DNA of 64,000 nucleotides from Fuerstiella sp. (lineage in GTDB: Bacteria; Planctomycetota; Planctomycetia; Planctomycetales; Planctomycetaceae). The notes beneath the pieces were generated by a model that saw only the letters and a list, made by a program, of their open reading frames with translations, did no database searches and was not told where the DNA came from. The stretch spans positions 1 to 64,000 of the forward strand of contig JALHMY010000015.1 of NCBI GenBank assembly GCA_022843805.1, written 5' to 3'. Shown here piece after piece: positions 47,194 to 56,198 of this stretch. Each line of letters begins with the position of its first letter. Position 1 is the stretch's first letter. A program made the translations under genes and the position numbers.

Positions 47194-47856
47194 TCAGAAT
47201 TCATCGGCCTTCACTTCGGGCTCCGCCACGGCGATCGCCACTGGTACGGGGGCAACCTTGAACTTGCGCACGACTCCGGTGATGACGCCCAGCACCTGAC
47301 GAGTCACAGATGAATAAGTGCCTGGGATTGCAGGGACAAGATGGTGGCTGCCTTCCTGGACCGTGCAGATGACAACCATGTGACGATCATCGAGCGCTGC
47401 AACCATACTGCCTGCCTGCATTGGCGATTCGCGATTCAGAATCAGGAAATCCCCGTCACAGATATTGAGTGGATTGAAGGCATTTCCTTCCACTTTCATG
47501 CAGCAGATATCGTTACCTTCGAACACTGTACCGAAGGAGACTGTTTCTTCTGACGACACAGTTGGCTGTACGGCACGTCCCGATACAGCGGTGCCGATCA
47601 GGGAAACGCTGAGGCGGTTTTGTGGAGCATCAGACAGCTGAATAGCGCGAGACATGTTTTGTTCGCGGCTGATCAGTCCCTTTCTCTCCAGTGCCTTCAG
47701 GTGGCACATCACACCGTTTGGAGAGCGGATGTTAAAGTGCACACCAATTTCTCTGACCGTTGGGCCATATCCCCGGTTAATAATCTTGTCTCGCAAAAAA
47801 TCGTAGATTTCTCGCTGACGGCGAGTCAGCGACGGCTTCTTGCTGTTTCCAATCAT
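47194..47856 (-). CDS. lexA: LexA-like repressor lacking the self-cleavage residues
   Basis: A 220-residue protein with the LexA layout. The N-terminal winged helix (TRRQREIYDFLRDKI, then TVREIGVHFNIRSPNGVMCH and LKALERKGLI) closely matches LexA. The C-terminal peptidase-like domain (SLIGTAVSG..., CDGDFLIL, AGSMVAAL, QVLGVITGVVR) is also clear. However, the scissile Ala-Gly is Ser92-Gly93, the catalytic Ser in the usual GDSM is Ala126 (in VEGNAF), and the catalytic Lys in the usual TVKR is replaced by hydrophobic residues (VVIC at 161-164). It should bind DNA but not cut itself in response to RecA. The start at 47856 follows GAAAGAAC; a longer frame upstream crosses the palindrome at 47882-47903 and is rejected. 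Confidence 0.88.
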   Translation of the reverse strand: MIGNSKKPSLTRRQREIYDFLRDKIINRGYGPTVREIGVHFNIRSPNGVMCHLKALERKGLISREQNMSRAIQLSDAPQNRLSVSLIGTAVSGRAVQPTVSSEETVSFGTVFEGNDICCMKVEGNAFNPLNICDGDFLILNRESPMQAGSMVAALDDRHMVVICTVQEGSHHLVPAIPGTYSSVTRQVLGVITGVVRKFKVAPVPVAIAVAEPEVKADEF

Positions 47857-47881
47857 TACAGTTCTTTCATGTATTTCTGAC

Positions 47882-47903
47882 CTCGATCGGATATCCGATC
47901 GAG
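47882..47903. promoter_or_regulatory. Perfect 22-bp palindrome, candidate operator of the LexA-like gene
   Basis: The half-site CTCGATCGGAT is followed directly by its exact reverse complement, with no spacer. It lies 26-47 bases upstream of the start codon of the LexA-like gene, where an autoregulatory operator would be expected. Its core GATCGG...CCGATC differs from the E. coli and Bacillus LexA boxes, as is usual in divergent phyla. Confidence 0.65.
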
Positions 47904-48594
47904 TATCAAAACCTGGTTCGCTCACCTGGTTTTTCGTTGCTTGTATCACTTCACACCACCATGTCAGTAAATCTGCAGACCAACAACCAGAACACCTGAG
48001 GGGAAGATAACGCCCGCCGTCAAACGAATCCCGCCCCGGCTTGTGGGCAAGCAACTCGACGACTCTCCGACATCACCACATGCAAACGCAGTGCCAGTCG
48101 AGTAGACAAAATTACAGCACCTGCCCCGGTAATTGTCGTTTGACGCCGGATTCAACGGATTTCTGACAGTTTTTTGCCAATTTCATTCGAGAAAAAACAA
48201 ATCGGATTCGCTGATGGTTGCCACAGCTGACAAAAACGCTGCCGGAAAAATATCAATTCAGCCGTTAACTTGCCAGGGGTGACAAATGTTCTGTAGTCGG
48301 AGTATTGCGGACATTGCTGAGACTTCAATACCTGAACAGGTCTGAATTCGTCGGAAAGCAAAAACAGACCATGTTTCCCTGCATTTCATCAACAATTTCT
48401 CTCGTCTGGGCGAGGAATCGGTGAAATTTTCGTTAAAAAGAAGTGTACAGCGTCATTGTTTGCGAAACGCGCAGAATGATGAATTCTGATTCCCTGGAAG
48501 GCAACTCGTCAAATGAACCACGAGTATTCCGGTACAGGTTCTTCCGACGAATTCTCGGGAAGATTTTTGCCTGTGCGATGTTCAGTGATGTTTA
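47904..48594. other. Gap with no gene recognised
   Basis: About 690 bases between the LexA-like gene and the TlpA-like gene, both on the minus strand. It is AT-richer than most of the window, especially near 48370-48490. Short frames on the minus strand carry no motifs. The upstream promoter of the LexA-like gene must lie in its left part. Confidence 0.5.
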
Positions 48595-49950
48595 CTATTT
48601 CAGCATTGCCTGAAGCCGGGAACCGAGGTCTTTCGAGTTTGAGGTGGTTGTAATCACCACGCCGTTTTTGTCGACCAGCCAGACGGCTGGGCTGCGGGCG
48701 ATGCCCCAAAAGACCACCAGCGGGCTATTCCAGGATCGCTGATCAGGGTTCGGGAAGAAAATCTGCTGTCCGGGAACCTCATGCGATTCCATAAACGCGT
48801 TCAGTTCCGTTTCCGCATCATCGAGAGCCACTCCAACGATTCTTAGTCGTTCACCAGGAACCTGGCTGCGAATGCGCTGCAGTAGTGGAAGCAGATCGTC
48901 GGTAAATTCCTTGTCTTCTGACGACCAAAAGTAAATCAGCGTGGGTTTTCCCGAAAAGTCGTCCACAGAAACAAATCCACCATCGAGTGTGGGACCGGAG
49001 AACTGTGACAGTTTTTGTCCGGCCAGTGCCATCCTTCTGAGTGTCGCCGTTGCTTTCTGTCCCTGTGTTGATTCCGGGAATTTTTCTGCCAGTGCCGTGT
49101 AGCAAAGTTTGGCTTCGGTCATCAGTCTTTTGGCAAGCTCGGTATCCGCAGAGGACATAGAGTGCAATTCACAGCTTAATCCCGCTCCAAACAACATGGT
49201 GACAGCACGATTTTGCTGCTCGGGGAAGCGGTCCGCAAATTCTCTGGCCCACTGGGAAAGCGTGGTAAACCATTCTGGCTGTGTTTTCCCGAGCATACCG
49301 GCCTTAGTGTGGGCGAATTTTGCAATATAGTACACACCTTCGGCTGCGGCTGCTGATTTGGGGTCCCTTGAAGCGATGGCTTCCACATCGGCATAGAGCT
49401 GATCCACGTCTGTTTGATTACCGGCGAGCGCCATTTGAAACCGTGCTTCAAGGAGCTGTCCGATCGCCTGGTTAAAGAGTGGTTCTTTGCCTTCGTTATT
49501 CATTGTCAGGCGAAGGACATTTGTCGCCATTTCAATAATCTGTTCGTTTCGATCGCGTCGAGTTTTTCGGGCCTGTTCCAGATCCGCCGGTACGCTCCCC
49601 AGTCGCAGCTGCTGAATTTCTCTGAGGATCTTTGTTGCTTCATCGGCCTCGCCAGCGTTTTTTGTTTCCGGAGTCTCGCTGGCATCGACCGACTGCGACT
49701 CAGGCGATGCAATCGATGCCGTAATTCGTGCGGCCGCCGGAGTGTTCTGCTCATCCGGGGAAGAATCTGAGCCGTTTGCTGGTGACGATTCGGAGTCACT
49801 GTTGGGCAGATTCTGCCTCGTACCCGCGTTTGAAATCACCTGCGGCGAGCTGTCGGCAGACGGAGTCGAATCCGTTCCGCCACCGCACCCGGAAATCACT
49901 GCGACTACCAAAACAGAAATGGTGGCAAGGTGCAGTCGAAAACTAAACAT
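48595..49950 (-). CDS. Thioredoxin-like (TlpA-type) lipoprotein without CxxC
   Basis: A 451-residue predicted lipoprotein: the signal MFSFRLHLATISVLVVAVIS is followed by lipobox cysteine in ISGCGGG. A Ser/Pro/Asp-rich linker of about 90 residues leads into a helical, TPR-like middle region (about 120-320). Residues about 320-451 have the TlpA/AhpC-type thioredoxin fold: FSGPTLDGGFVSVDDFSGKP, then LIYFWSSEDKEF, RLRIVGVALDD and the cis-proline segment ARSPAVWLVDKNG. The redox motif expected after FW is SSED (343-346), with no cysteine in the domain, so disulfide exchange is excluded. It may act as a binding module or scaffold. Start at 49950; an ATG nine codons upstream would disrupt the signal peptide. 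Monocistronic. Confidence 0.78.
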   Translation of the reverse strand: MFSFRLHLATISVLVVAVISGCGGGTDSTPSADSSPQVISNAGTRQNLPNSDSESSPANGSDSSPDEQNTPAAARITASIASPESQSVDASETPETKNAGEADEATKILREIQQLRLGSVPADLEQARKTRRDRNEQIIEMATNVLRLTMNNEGKEPLFNQAIGQLLEARFQMALAGNQTDVDQLYADVEAIASRDPKSAAAAEGVYYIAKFAHTKAGMLGKTQPEWFTTLSQWAREFADRFPEQQNRAVTMLFGAGLSCELHSMSSADTELAKRLMTEAKLCYTALAEKFPESTQGQKATATLRRMALAGQKLSQFSGPTLDGGFVSVDDFSGKPTLIYFWSSEDKEFTDDLLPLLQRIRSQVPGERLRIVGVALDDAETELNAFMESHEVPGQQIFFPNPDQRSWNSPLVVFWGIARSPAVWLVDKNGVVITTTSNSKDLGSRLQAMLK

Positions 49951-50244
49951 TGGGCATCGATCCTTCGATTTTTCCATACCGGCGTTGCCTTATGATGACA
50001 ACCTGATTGCGTCCGCGAGGATGCTCGTCTCCTGAGAACCAGCGTTTTACAGCAAATTGTTCAGGAGTAAAATACGAATTCTGCCGATTCACGCTGTCCG
50101 TAGCGAACTCCTGTGAAACCGTTTAAAGTAATTCAAAGATTCTTCTTCGGCGGTACCGGCAAGTGAAATTTGCGGGCCAGCCGAGTCCTCCCTTTGGCGA
50201 TGCGTTGCCTTCTTCCAGGCTGATTTGTTTCTGAGATTATTGCT

Positions 50245-51042
50245 ATGGCCGCTGATGCAAAACCTGTCAATCCTTCAGAACTCCGAGTTCTGGCGATTCA
50301 CGCACATCCCGATGATATTGAATTCCAGTGTGCCGGGACTTTGGTCAGACTGCGTGATCTGGGATGTCGGATTTCTGTTGCCACGATGACGCCAGGCGAC
50401 GGCGGAAGTGCAGAACATTCTGCCGAACAAATCTCGGCAATTCGCCGTGGTGAGGCTGCCGCAGCGGCAGAGATTCTTCAGGCTGATTACACCTGTCTTG
50501 AATTCCGCGATCTTTCCATCTGTTTTGACAATGACAGTCGCCGACGGATGACGGAATTTGTACGTCGCAAACGCCCCGACCTGATTTTGACGGCACCTCC
50601 GGTCGACTATATGCACGACCATGAAATCACGAGTGCGCTTGTTCGGGATGCCTGCTTCAACGCGTCTGTGCCAAATTATCGAACTCAGCAGTGGGATCCG
50701 GCTCCCCCGACGAAAAAGATTCCATGGCTGTATTACGTCGACCCCGTTGAAGGAACTGATCATTTTGGCAATCGGCAGCCTGTGGATTTTATTGTCGATG
50801 TGACTGCTCAGTTTGATATTAAGCATCGGGCGCTGGCCTGCCACGCCAGCCAGCGGGAATGGCTTCGGCGCCAGCACGGCATCGATGAATATATGGATGC
50901 CTGTGTGCGCTGGAGCCGGGCGCGGGGAGCGGAACTGGGCGTCGAACATGGAGAAGGATTCCGTCAGTACAAAGGGCATCCTCATCCGGTCAGCAATCTT
51001 CTTTATGAACTGCTGGGTTCTGCCCGTACCCCGCAAACCTGA
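50245..51042 (+). CDS. PIG-L (LmbE-like) family deacetylase
   Basis: A 265-residue zinc hydrolase. Family motifs are AIHAHPDDIEFQCAGT at about residue 17 (the HPDD zinc and catalytic residues), TPGDGGS near 49, and YMHDHEITSALVRDA near 123 with two His ligands. PIG-L enzymes remove N-acetyl from GlcNAc linked to lipids, thiols or antibiotics, for example BshB in bacillithiol synthesis; the length fits this type. The substrate here is not determined. The protein is cytoplasmic, since no signal peptide is present. The ATG at 50245 has no strong ribosome-binding site. It is followed on the same strand, about 200 bases on, by a small membrane protein gene. Confidence 0.85.
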   Translation: MAADAKPVNPSELRVLAIHAHPDDIEFQCAGTLVRLRDLGCRISVATMTPGDGGSAEHSAEQISAIRRGEAAAAAEILQADYTCLEFRDLSICFDNDSRRRMTEFVRRKRPDLILTAPPVDYMHDHEITSALVRDACFNASVPNYRTQQWDPAPPTKKIPWLYYVDPVEGTDHFGNRQPVDFIVDVTAQFDIKHRALACHASQREWLRRQHGIDEYMDACVRWSRARGAELGVEHGEGFRQYKGHPHPVSNLLYELLGSARTPQT

Positions 51043-51245
51043 AAAAGCCTGTACGAAATTGCTAAACATCGATTTCCCTGACGGTCCCTCATGGATTAGA
51101 ATCAGCCGGGTCGGAATTTGAGCCGATGGAAACAATCTGGTCGGTGTTCAAAATTCGGCCATGCTTTTTGGGCCTTCAGTATCAGTTTCTTTCGCGAAAC
51201 GGCTTCGCGTCTCACCAAATTTTTTATTGTCAGAACGTCACGGTC

Positions 51246-51485
51246 ATGTCTGAAACCGCTCACGAACCAGCTCATTCGGAAACTGCACTGTTCACGCCGG
51301 TGGAAATCGAGCAGTTTGAAGCTGACGACGTCACCGCTGGCCGCGCTATTGGAAAAATGCTGTCAATCCTGTTTCTTTACACCGTGCTGGCGATGGCGCT
51401 GGTGACATGGTGGACGTATAGCAGCCTGCAGAGTGCAGAATCTCAGAATGCAGCTCCCGCCGACGGTCACGAAACAGGTCACTGA
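51246..51485 (+). CDS. Small single-pass membrane protein, unknown
   Basis: A 79-residue protein starting MSETAHEPAHSETAL. An acidic N-terminal half (TPVEIEQFEADD) is followed by one membrane segment (MLSILFLYTVLAMALVTWW, about 38-56) and a short polar tail ending in Gly-His. No family is recognised. A longer in-frame extension from 51126 has no support. The stop codon lies 18 bases from the stop of the convergent gene at 51504. Confidence 0.5.
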   Translation: MSETAHEPAHSETALFTPVEIEQFEADDVTAGRAIGKMLSILFLYTVLAMALVTWWTYSSLQSAESQNAAPADGHETGH

Positions 51486-51503
51486 TACTTCGTGAGCGAC
51501 GTT

Positions 51504-53018
51504 TCATTCGGGCGTCTTCAATGCTGATGCTGACGGGCGTTGCTGTTCCAGTCTGGACCGCGCATGATCAGCCCAGGGGCCGCGGGAGTCATACTCCAGA
51601 TATTGCTGCCAGTAAGACAGGGCTTCCTCATAACGCTGCACATGGTCCAGCAGCTGAGCATAATGAAGAAGGGCGTCCGGATTTCCCGGGTGAATGGAAA
51701 TCGCAGTCAGGAGTGATTCCTCGGCAGCCTGGTGCTGTCGCAGCTCGGTTTGAAGACATCCCAGCTGAGTCCATGCTTCGATGAAGTCGGGAGCAAACTC
51801 AATCGCACAGAGATAGCGTTCGATCGCAGCTTCAATTTTTGAACTGCGATAAAGTGCATCGGCCATATGGAAATTGACATCCGCCGGATCCGGGAAAACG
51901 CCTCCCCGGTCTTTCAGATGGGGCTGATTTTCTTCGCGCAACAATGACTGCTCCGATACCAGCAGGCTCATCGAGTTCCGAAAAGCGTTCACAGCCGATT
52001 CAAACTCGGCTTCTTCCGATAATCGGCATCCTTCATGAAACCATTCATCCGCATTCCAGTCGCTCATTCGCCGATCGCCGATCTGCAGTCTGGCTTCGGT
52101 AATTGAGAATGAAATGGGTTCGTCGTCATCTGTAGCAGAGTCTGATGTCGAGGCGGATGCTGACCGACTATTCGAATTGCTCAATTGCAGTGAGGTCAGG
52201 TGCGCGACCGAGTGAGCCGGTTGTTCACTGTCCGGAGCGTCATCATCTGGCATCGGCTGCACGATGTTGTTCGTACTCTCCTCGGTTGCGTCAAAGTCCA
52301 GCAGGCGCTGTCCGGTTCGTGGATTCAGAACGCCGTGGGAATCACGCAGCAGGACTTTTTCGTCCTGTACAAGCAAATTCAGCTGAGCAAGCGAACGATC
52401 GGTACCTGCGAGCGTTTGTCCGAGTTCTCCCAGACTCTGTTCAATTTTCTTTGCAGAAACACCTTCATCAAGGAGAGACGCCAGTCTGCGTGCGCTGGCA
52501 ACTTCGCGGTAATCAAAGTATGGCAGTCGACAAACTCGACGCACCGCCCGAATGAGTCCAAGTCGAGCCCAGCGTCGAATCAGGCGAACGGGCACATCGA
52601 GCAGGCGAGACAGCATGGCGGGAGTGTAGGCTCTTTGAATTTCCTCACGCCGTTCATTCATTCCCAGAAGATGCAGCCAGTCGGATTCCGGGAGGATGCT
52701 TAAATGGTGGCCATTCGAAATCAGCTCCGTTGCCTGTTGAAGCTTTTGTGAAGTTGTTCCGTCCTCTTCCAGTGGCCAGCCTTCTTCGCCCACCACCAGC
52801 ATCGTGGTTAAGCCGGATACAGAATGACTGGCGCGTCCGCCGTATTGTTCCACGAGCCTTGCGGCATCGCGGTGCACCATAGATGCGAGCGTACCGGTAA
52901 AAGCAACGGTTTCCCCGGCCAGCGGCAGGGAGCTGGCTGTGATGAGCGACTCCGGGGTGGTCGGTCTTTCCTCAGGCATACTGGAGCTGTCGTCTGATTT
53001 GCTGGAATCCACCCACAC
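51504..53018 (-). CDS. BRCT-MerR-TPR fusion protein
   Basis: A 504-residue protein. Residues about 32-115 form a BRCT-like domain of the DNA-ligase type (LAGETVAFTGTLASMVHRDA, then LVEQYGGRASHSVSGLTTML). Residues about 126-195 resemble a MerR-type winged helix (YTPAMLSRLLDVPVRLIRRW, ARLGLIRAVRRVCRLPYFDY, then REVASARRLASLLDEGVS). A disordered acidic and Ser-rich linker covers about 240-310. The C-terminus (about 370-490) is a set of TPR units (ADALYRSSKIEAAIERYLCA, HYAQLLDHVQRYEEALSYWQ). The start codon is GTG at 53018 with GAGAAAG about eight bases upstream, though the ATG at 52979 is possible. A role in transcription control or nucleoprotein contacts is inference. Confidence 0.75.
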   Translation of the reverse strand: MWVDSSKSDDSSSMPEERPTTPESLITASSLPLAGETVAFTGTLASMVHRDAARLVEQYGGRASHSVSGLTTMLVVGEEGWPLEEDGTTSQKLQQATELISNGHHLSILPESDWLHLLGMNERREEIQRAYTPAMLSRLLDVPVRLIRRWARLGLIRAVRRVCRLPYFDYREVASARRLASLLDEGVSAKKIEQSLGELGQTLAGTDRSLAQLNLLVQDEKVLLRDSHGVLNPRTGQRLLDFDATEESTNNIVQPMPDDDAPDSEQPAHSVAHLTSLQLSNSNSRSASASTSDSATDDDEPISFSITEARLQIGDRRMSDWNADEWFHEGCRLSEEAEFESAVNAFRNSMSLLVSEQSLLREENQPHLKDRGGVFPDPADVNFHMADALYRSSKIEAAIERYLCAIEFAPDFIEAWTQLGCLQTELRQHQAAEESLLTAISIHPGNPDALLHYAQLLDHVQRYEEALSYWQQYLEYDSRGPWADHARSRLEQQRPSASALKTPE

Positions 53019-53318
53019 GACTTTCTCAGAGTTGGAAGACTGGGTCGAATGCGGTCCGGAAAGAACGAAGACCGGATATCGAAGATACCGTGGAAAATAA
53101 TGAAAGGGTAGTATTCAGACGTTCTACTGCTATCAGAGAGGGAAGAATTGGTGGCTGGCTGGAAAAGTCGCCGGAGTTTTCCATCACTGGCGGCGAAAAC
53201 TTTCGATTTTCCGTGTACGATTTTTTCCCAAAACGCAGGTTTGGCCGTTATCCGCATCGAATCTCGGCCGTTTGACCGCGAATTTGACAGTGAATTTGAC
53301 AGCGAAAGAGTTTTGAAT

Positions 53319-54560
53319 ATGTCTCGTCTTCAGACGTCCGATCCTTCCATCTGGGATGCTGTCTGCCACGAACGTAAAAGGCAGGCTGAGGGTTTGGAAC
53401 TGATTGCGTCGGAGAACTACACCAGCGCCGCGATCATGGAAGCGGCTGGTACGGTTCTGACGAACAAGTATGCCGAGGGCTATCCGGGGAAGCGGTACTA
53501 CGGTGGGTGCGAACATGTTGACACGGTTGAGCAGATCGCCCGAGAGCGAGCCTGTCAGCTCTTTGGTGCTCAGCATGCGAACGTTCAGCCGCATGCGGGT
53601 TCCCAGGCGAACATGGCCGTCTATTTCACGGTTCTGAACCCCGGCGATCTGATCCTTGCCATGGATCTGTCTCATGGCGGACACCTGACGCATGGAATGC
53701 ATCTGAACTTCAGTGGCAAACTCTACAGGACAGCTCATTATGGTGTCCGGCGAGATGACCATCGCATTGACTTTGATCAGGTCGTGTCACTGGCTCGGGA
53801 GCATAAGCCAAAGCTGATCGTTGCAGGTGCAAGTGCCTATCCGCGTGAGATTGATCATGCAAAGTTTGCAGAGATTGCGAGAGAAGTTGGTGCTTTGCTG
53901 ATGGTTGATATGGCACACTATGCCGGGCTTGTTGCCGGTGGTGTTCATAACAGTCCGGTCCCAGTTGCCGATTTCGTGACGTCGACTTCACATAAGACGC
54001 TGCGTGGTCCCCGTTCCGGATTCGTATTGTGCCGGGAGGAACATGCAAAGAACCTGGATCGAAATGTTTTCCCGGGAATGCAGGGCGGCCCGCTGATGCA
54101 CATTGTTGCAGCAAAAGCCGTTTGTTTTGGTGAGGCTCTGCGGCCGGATTTTCAGGTCTATGCGCGACAAATCGTAGAGAATGCCAGAACCCTGGCAGAG
54201 ACTTTGACCTCGGGTGGCCTGCGTCTGGTTTCCGGTGGAACAGACAACCATCTGATGATGTGTGATGTGACCGCCATCAACCTGTCAGGCAGTATTGCTG
54301 AAAAGTCACTGGATAAGGCGGGGATCACTGTCAACAAGAATATGATCCCCTACGATCAGAGAAAGCCAATGGATCCCAGTGGAGTGCGAATCGGTACGGC
54401 CGCACTGACAACTCGAGGAATGAAGTCTGACGAGATGAAGAAGGTTGGAGGCTGGATTCTGGATGCGCTCAGGCATTCAGACAATGATGCTCAGCTGCAG
54501 CGCATTCGGAGCGAAATCGCCAGCTTTGCAACTGCCTTTCCGGTGCCGGGAATTGACTGA
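53319..54560 (+). CDS. glyA: Serine hydroxymethyltransferase
   Basis: A 413-residue PLP enzyme that interconverts serine and glycine with tetrahydrofolate, feeding one-carbon metabolism in the cytoplasm. Motifs: [20 protein letters not shown] near residue 27, [16 protein letters not shown] at 49-64, [15 protein letters not shown] near 88, SHGGHLTHG near 118 and the PLP lysine Lys226 in [12 protein letters not shown]. The start ATG at 53319 matches the family; the in-frame extension to 53148 is not conserved. GAAAGAG lies about ten bases upstream. It is divergent from the BRCT-MerR-TPR gene. The PQQ-type gene follows after only 30 bases, so the two may share a transcript. Confidence 0.96.
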   Translation: MSRLQTSDPSIWDAVCHERKRQAEGLELIASENYTSAAIMEAAGTVLTNKYAEGYPGKRYYGGCEHVDTVEQIARERACQLFGAQHANVQPHAGSQANMAVYFTVLNPGDLILAMDLSHGGHLTHGMHLNFSGKLYRTAHYGVRRDDHRIDFDQVVSLAREHKPKLIVAGASAYPREIDHAKFAEIAREVGALLMVDMAHYAGLVAGGVHNSPVPVADFVTSTSHKTLRGPRSGFVLCREEHAKNLDRNVFPGMQGGPLMHIVAAKAVCFGEALRPDFQVYARQIVENARTLAETLTSGGLRLVSGGTDNHLMMCDVTAINLSGSIAEKSLDKAGITVNKNMIPYDQRKPMDPSGVRIGTAALTTRGMKSDEMKKVGGWILDALRHSDNDAQLQRIRSEIASFATAFPVPGID

Positions 54561-54590
54561 TCCTGCGTTCAGCGAACAGGAGTATTGTCT

Positions 54591-56057
54591 GTGAGTGGCT
54601 CATATCACGTTGCTGCTGCAATGCAGGCTTATGCATCGAGGGCTGCTGTCCTCCTGCTGGCTGTCTGTTGTGTGGGAGACGTTCTGGCCGAAGACTGGCC
54701 TCAGTTCCGGGGACGCCGGTCCGGCGGTGTCAGTGAATCAAAGCAGTCACTTCCGGCGGAAGTGTCTCCTGAGTCGCATCTTTTGTGGAAAGCGGACGTC
54801 CCGGCCGGACATTCGTCCCCCGTCCTGGTCGGTGATCGTATTTTTATGACGGCCGCTGACGGCGAACGTCTGCTGACACTAGCTCTGGACCGAGCGACGG
54901 GTAAGCAGATCTGGGAGAAGGAAATTCCTCATGATGGACTGGAGACCATTCATCAGACGGGAAGTCTTGCGCAATCGAGTCCTGCGGCGGACGGTGAGAT
55001 CGTGGTCAGCTTCTTTGGGTCCGCCGGGCTGTTTGCCTTTGACCGGGATGGTAATCTGCTGTGGCATCATCGTATGGGGCCATTCAGGAACGACTTCGGT
55101 GCCGGGAGTTCTCCGATCATTGAAGGTGATCTCGTAATTCTGCTTCAGGATCATGATATCGATTCGTTTATCGCTGCCTTTGACAAACGAACGGGCCGGG
55201 AAGTCTGGCGTCAGGATCGTTCCGAGTTTCTGCGAAATTATTCCACACCGGTCATCTGGACGGTGGAAGGTCAGAAACAGATTGTGGTTGCCGCAACTCT
55301 TCGTATCGTGGGCTACGATCTGGAAACCGGAAAGGAAGTATGGACCGTTCGTGGTGTCTCACGGATCATCAACATGACTCCGGTGATTGGGCCGGACAAT
55401 ATTCTGTATGCTGCATGTTATTCGCCTGGGAATGGCGGCGATGATCGAGTGACTCCGCTGGCGGTTGATGAGTTGTTTGCATCCGATGCCGATGTGAACG
55501 GAACCATTGAAGAGCCGGAGTTTCCCAGCCATCCTTTCAAATCGCGATTCTCTCAGCTCGATCGCAACAAGGATGGGCATTTGAGTCGTGCAGAGTACGA
55601 AGTTGCCAGTCGACCGCATCGGGAGGGCCGCAATGTTGTTCTGGCGATCGCTCCAGGTGGCCAGGGTGACATTACATCAACGCATGTGAAATGGGAGTTT
55701 TTAAAACAGATCCCCTATTGTCCTTCACCTCTGTATTACCAGGGTCTTCTGTTTATGGTGAAGAACGGCGGGATTCTGTCCGTTCTGGATGCATCCAGTG
55801 GCAATCTCCTGAAACTGAAGAGGCTCAGGGCAACTGGTGATTATTATGCATCGCCTGTTGCCGGGGACGGAAAGGTCTTTCTGCTCAGCCAGCAGGGGGA
55901 ACTCACTGTTCTCTCTGCCGACAGTCTCGAAGAACTGCATACCGTGAACTTTAACGGCGATGGCCACGCAACTCCCGCAGTTGCGGATGGGCGACTCTAC
56001 CTGAGGATCGGCGATTCGCTTTACTGTTTTGGAGATTCCGTAATCCAGACTCAGTAG
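54591..56057 (+). CDS. PQQ-type beta-propeller protein with an inserted EF-hand
   Basis: A 488-residue exported protein. The start is GTG at 54591, fixed by CAGGAG eight bases upstream; a TTG two codons earlier is too close to that site. After a signal peptide (ending DVLAED) the sequence WPQFRGRRSGGVS is the usual entry of the PQQ-like propeller family (PF13360-type). Repeated blades carry A.DRATGKQIWE, AFDRDGNLLWH, AFDKRTGREVW and DLETGKEVWTV. At about 325-345 an EF-hand, FSQLDRNKDGHLSRAEYE, is inserted between blades and should bind calcium. It has no recognised dehydrogenase catalytic set, so it may be a binding or assembly protein in the periplasm. A link to glyA is only positional. Confidence 0.83.
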   Translation: MSGSYHVAAAMQAYASRAAVLLLAVCCVGDVLAEDWPQFRGRRSGGVSESKQSLPAEVSPESHLLWKADVPAGHSSPVLVGDRIFMTAADGERLLTLALDRATGKQIWEKEIPHDGLETIHQTGSLAQSSPAADGEIVVSFFGSAGLFAFDRDGNLLWHHRMGPFRNDFGAGSSPIIEGDLVILLQDHDIDSFIAAFDKRTGREVWRQDRSEFLRNYSTPVIWTVEGQKQIVVAATLRIVGYDLETGKEVWTVRGVSRIINMTPVIGPDNILYAACYSPGNGGDDRVTPLAVDELFASDADVNGTIEEPEFPSHPFKSRFSQLDRNKDGHLSRAEYEVASRPHREGRNVVLAIAPGGQGDITSTHVKWEFLKQIPYCPSPLYYQGLLFMVKNGGILSVLDASSGNLLKLKRLRATGDYYASPVAGDGKVFLLSQQGELTVLSADSLEELHTVNFNGDGHATPAVADGRLYLRIGDSLYCFGDSVIQTQ

Positions 56058-56198
56058 GATTGCGTTGAGTCTCTAAAGCGGCAGACATCTGGTACGGTTG
56101 AGGCGAGATCTGACGCATTGAATTTTGAACGAGATCGTCGCTGAGTGTCTCGGCCGACGATTTCAGATCAGGTTGGTTAACAGGAGAGTTCCGTCGTG

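Noticed and set aside
47857-48054. N-terminal extension of the LexA-like protein by 66 codons
   Set aside because: It would run through the 22-bp palindrome and has no similarity to LexA; the start at 47856 fits the family.
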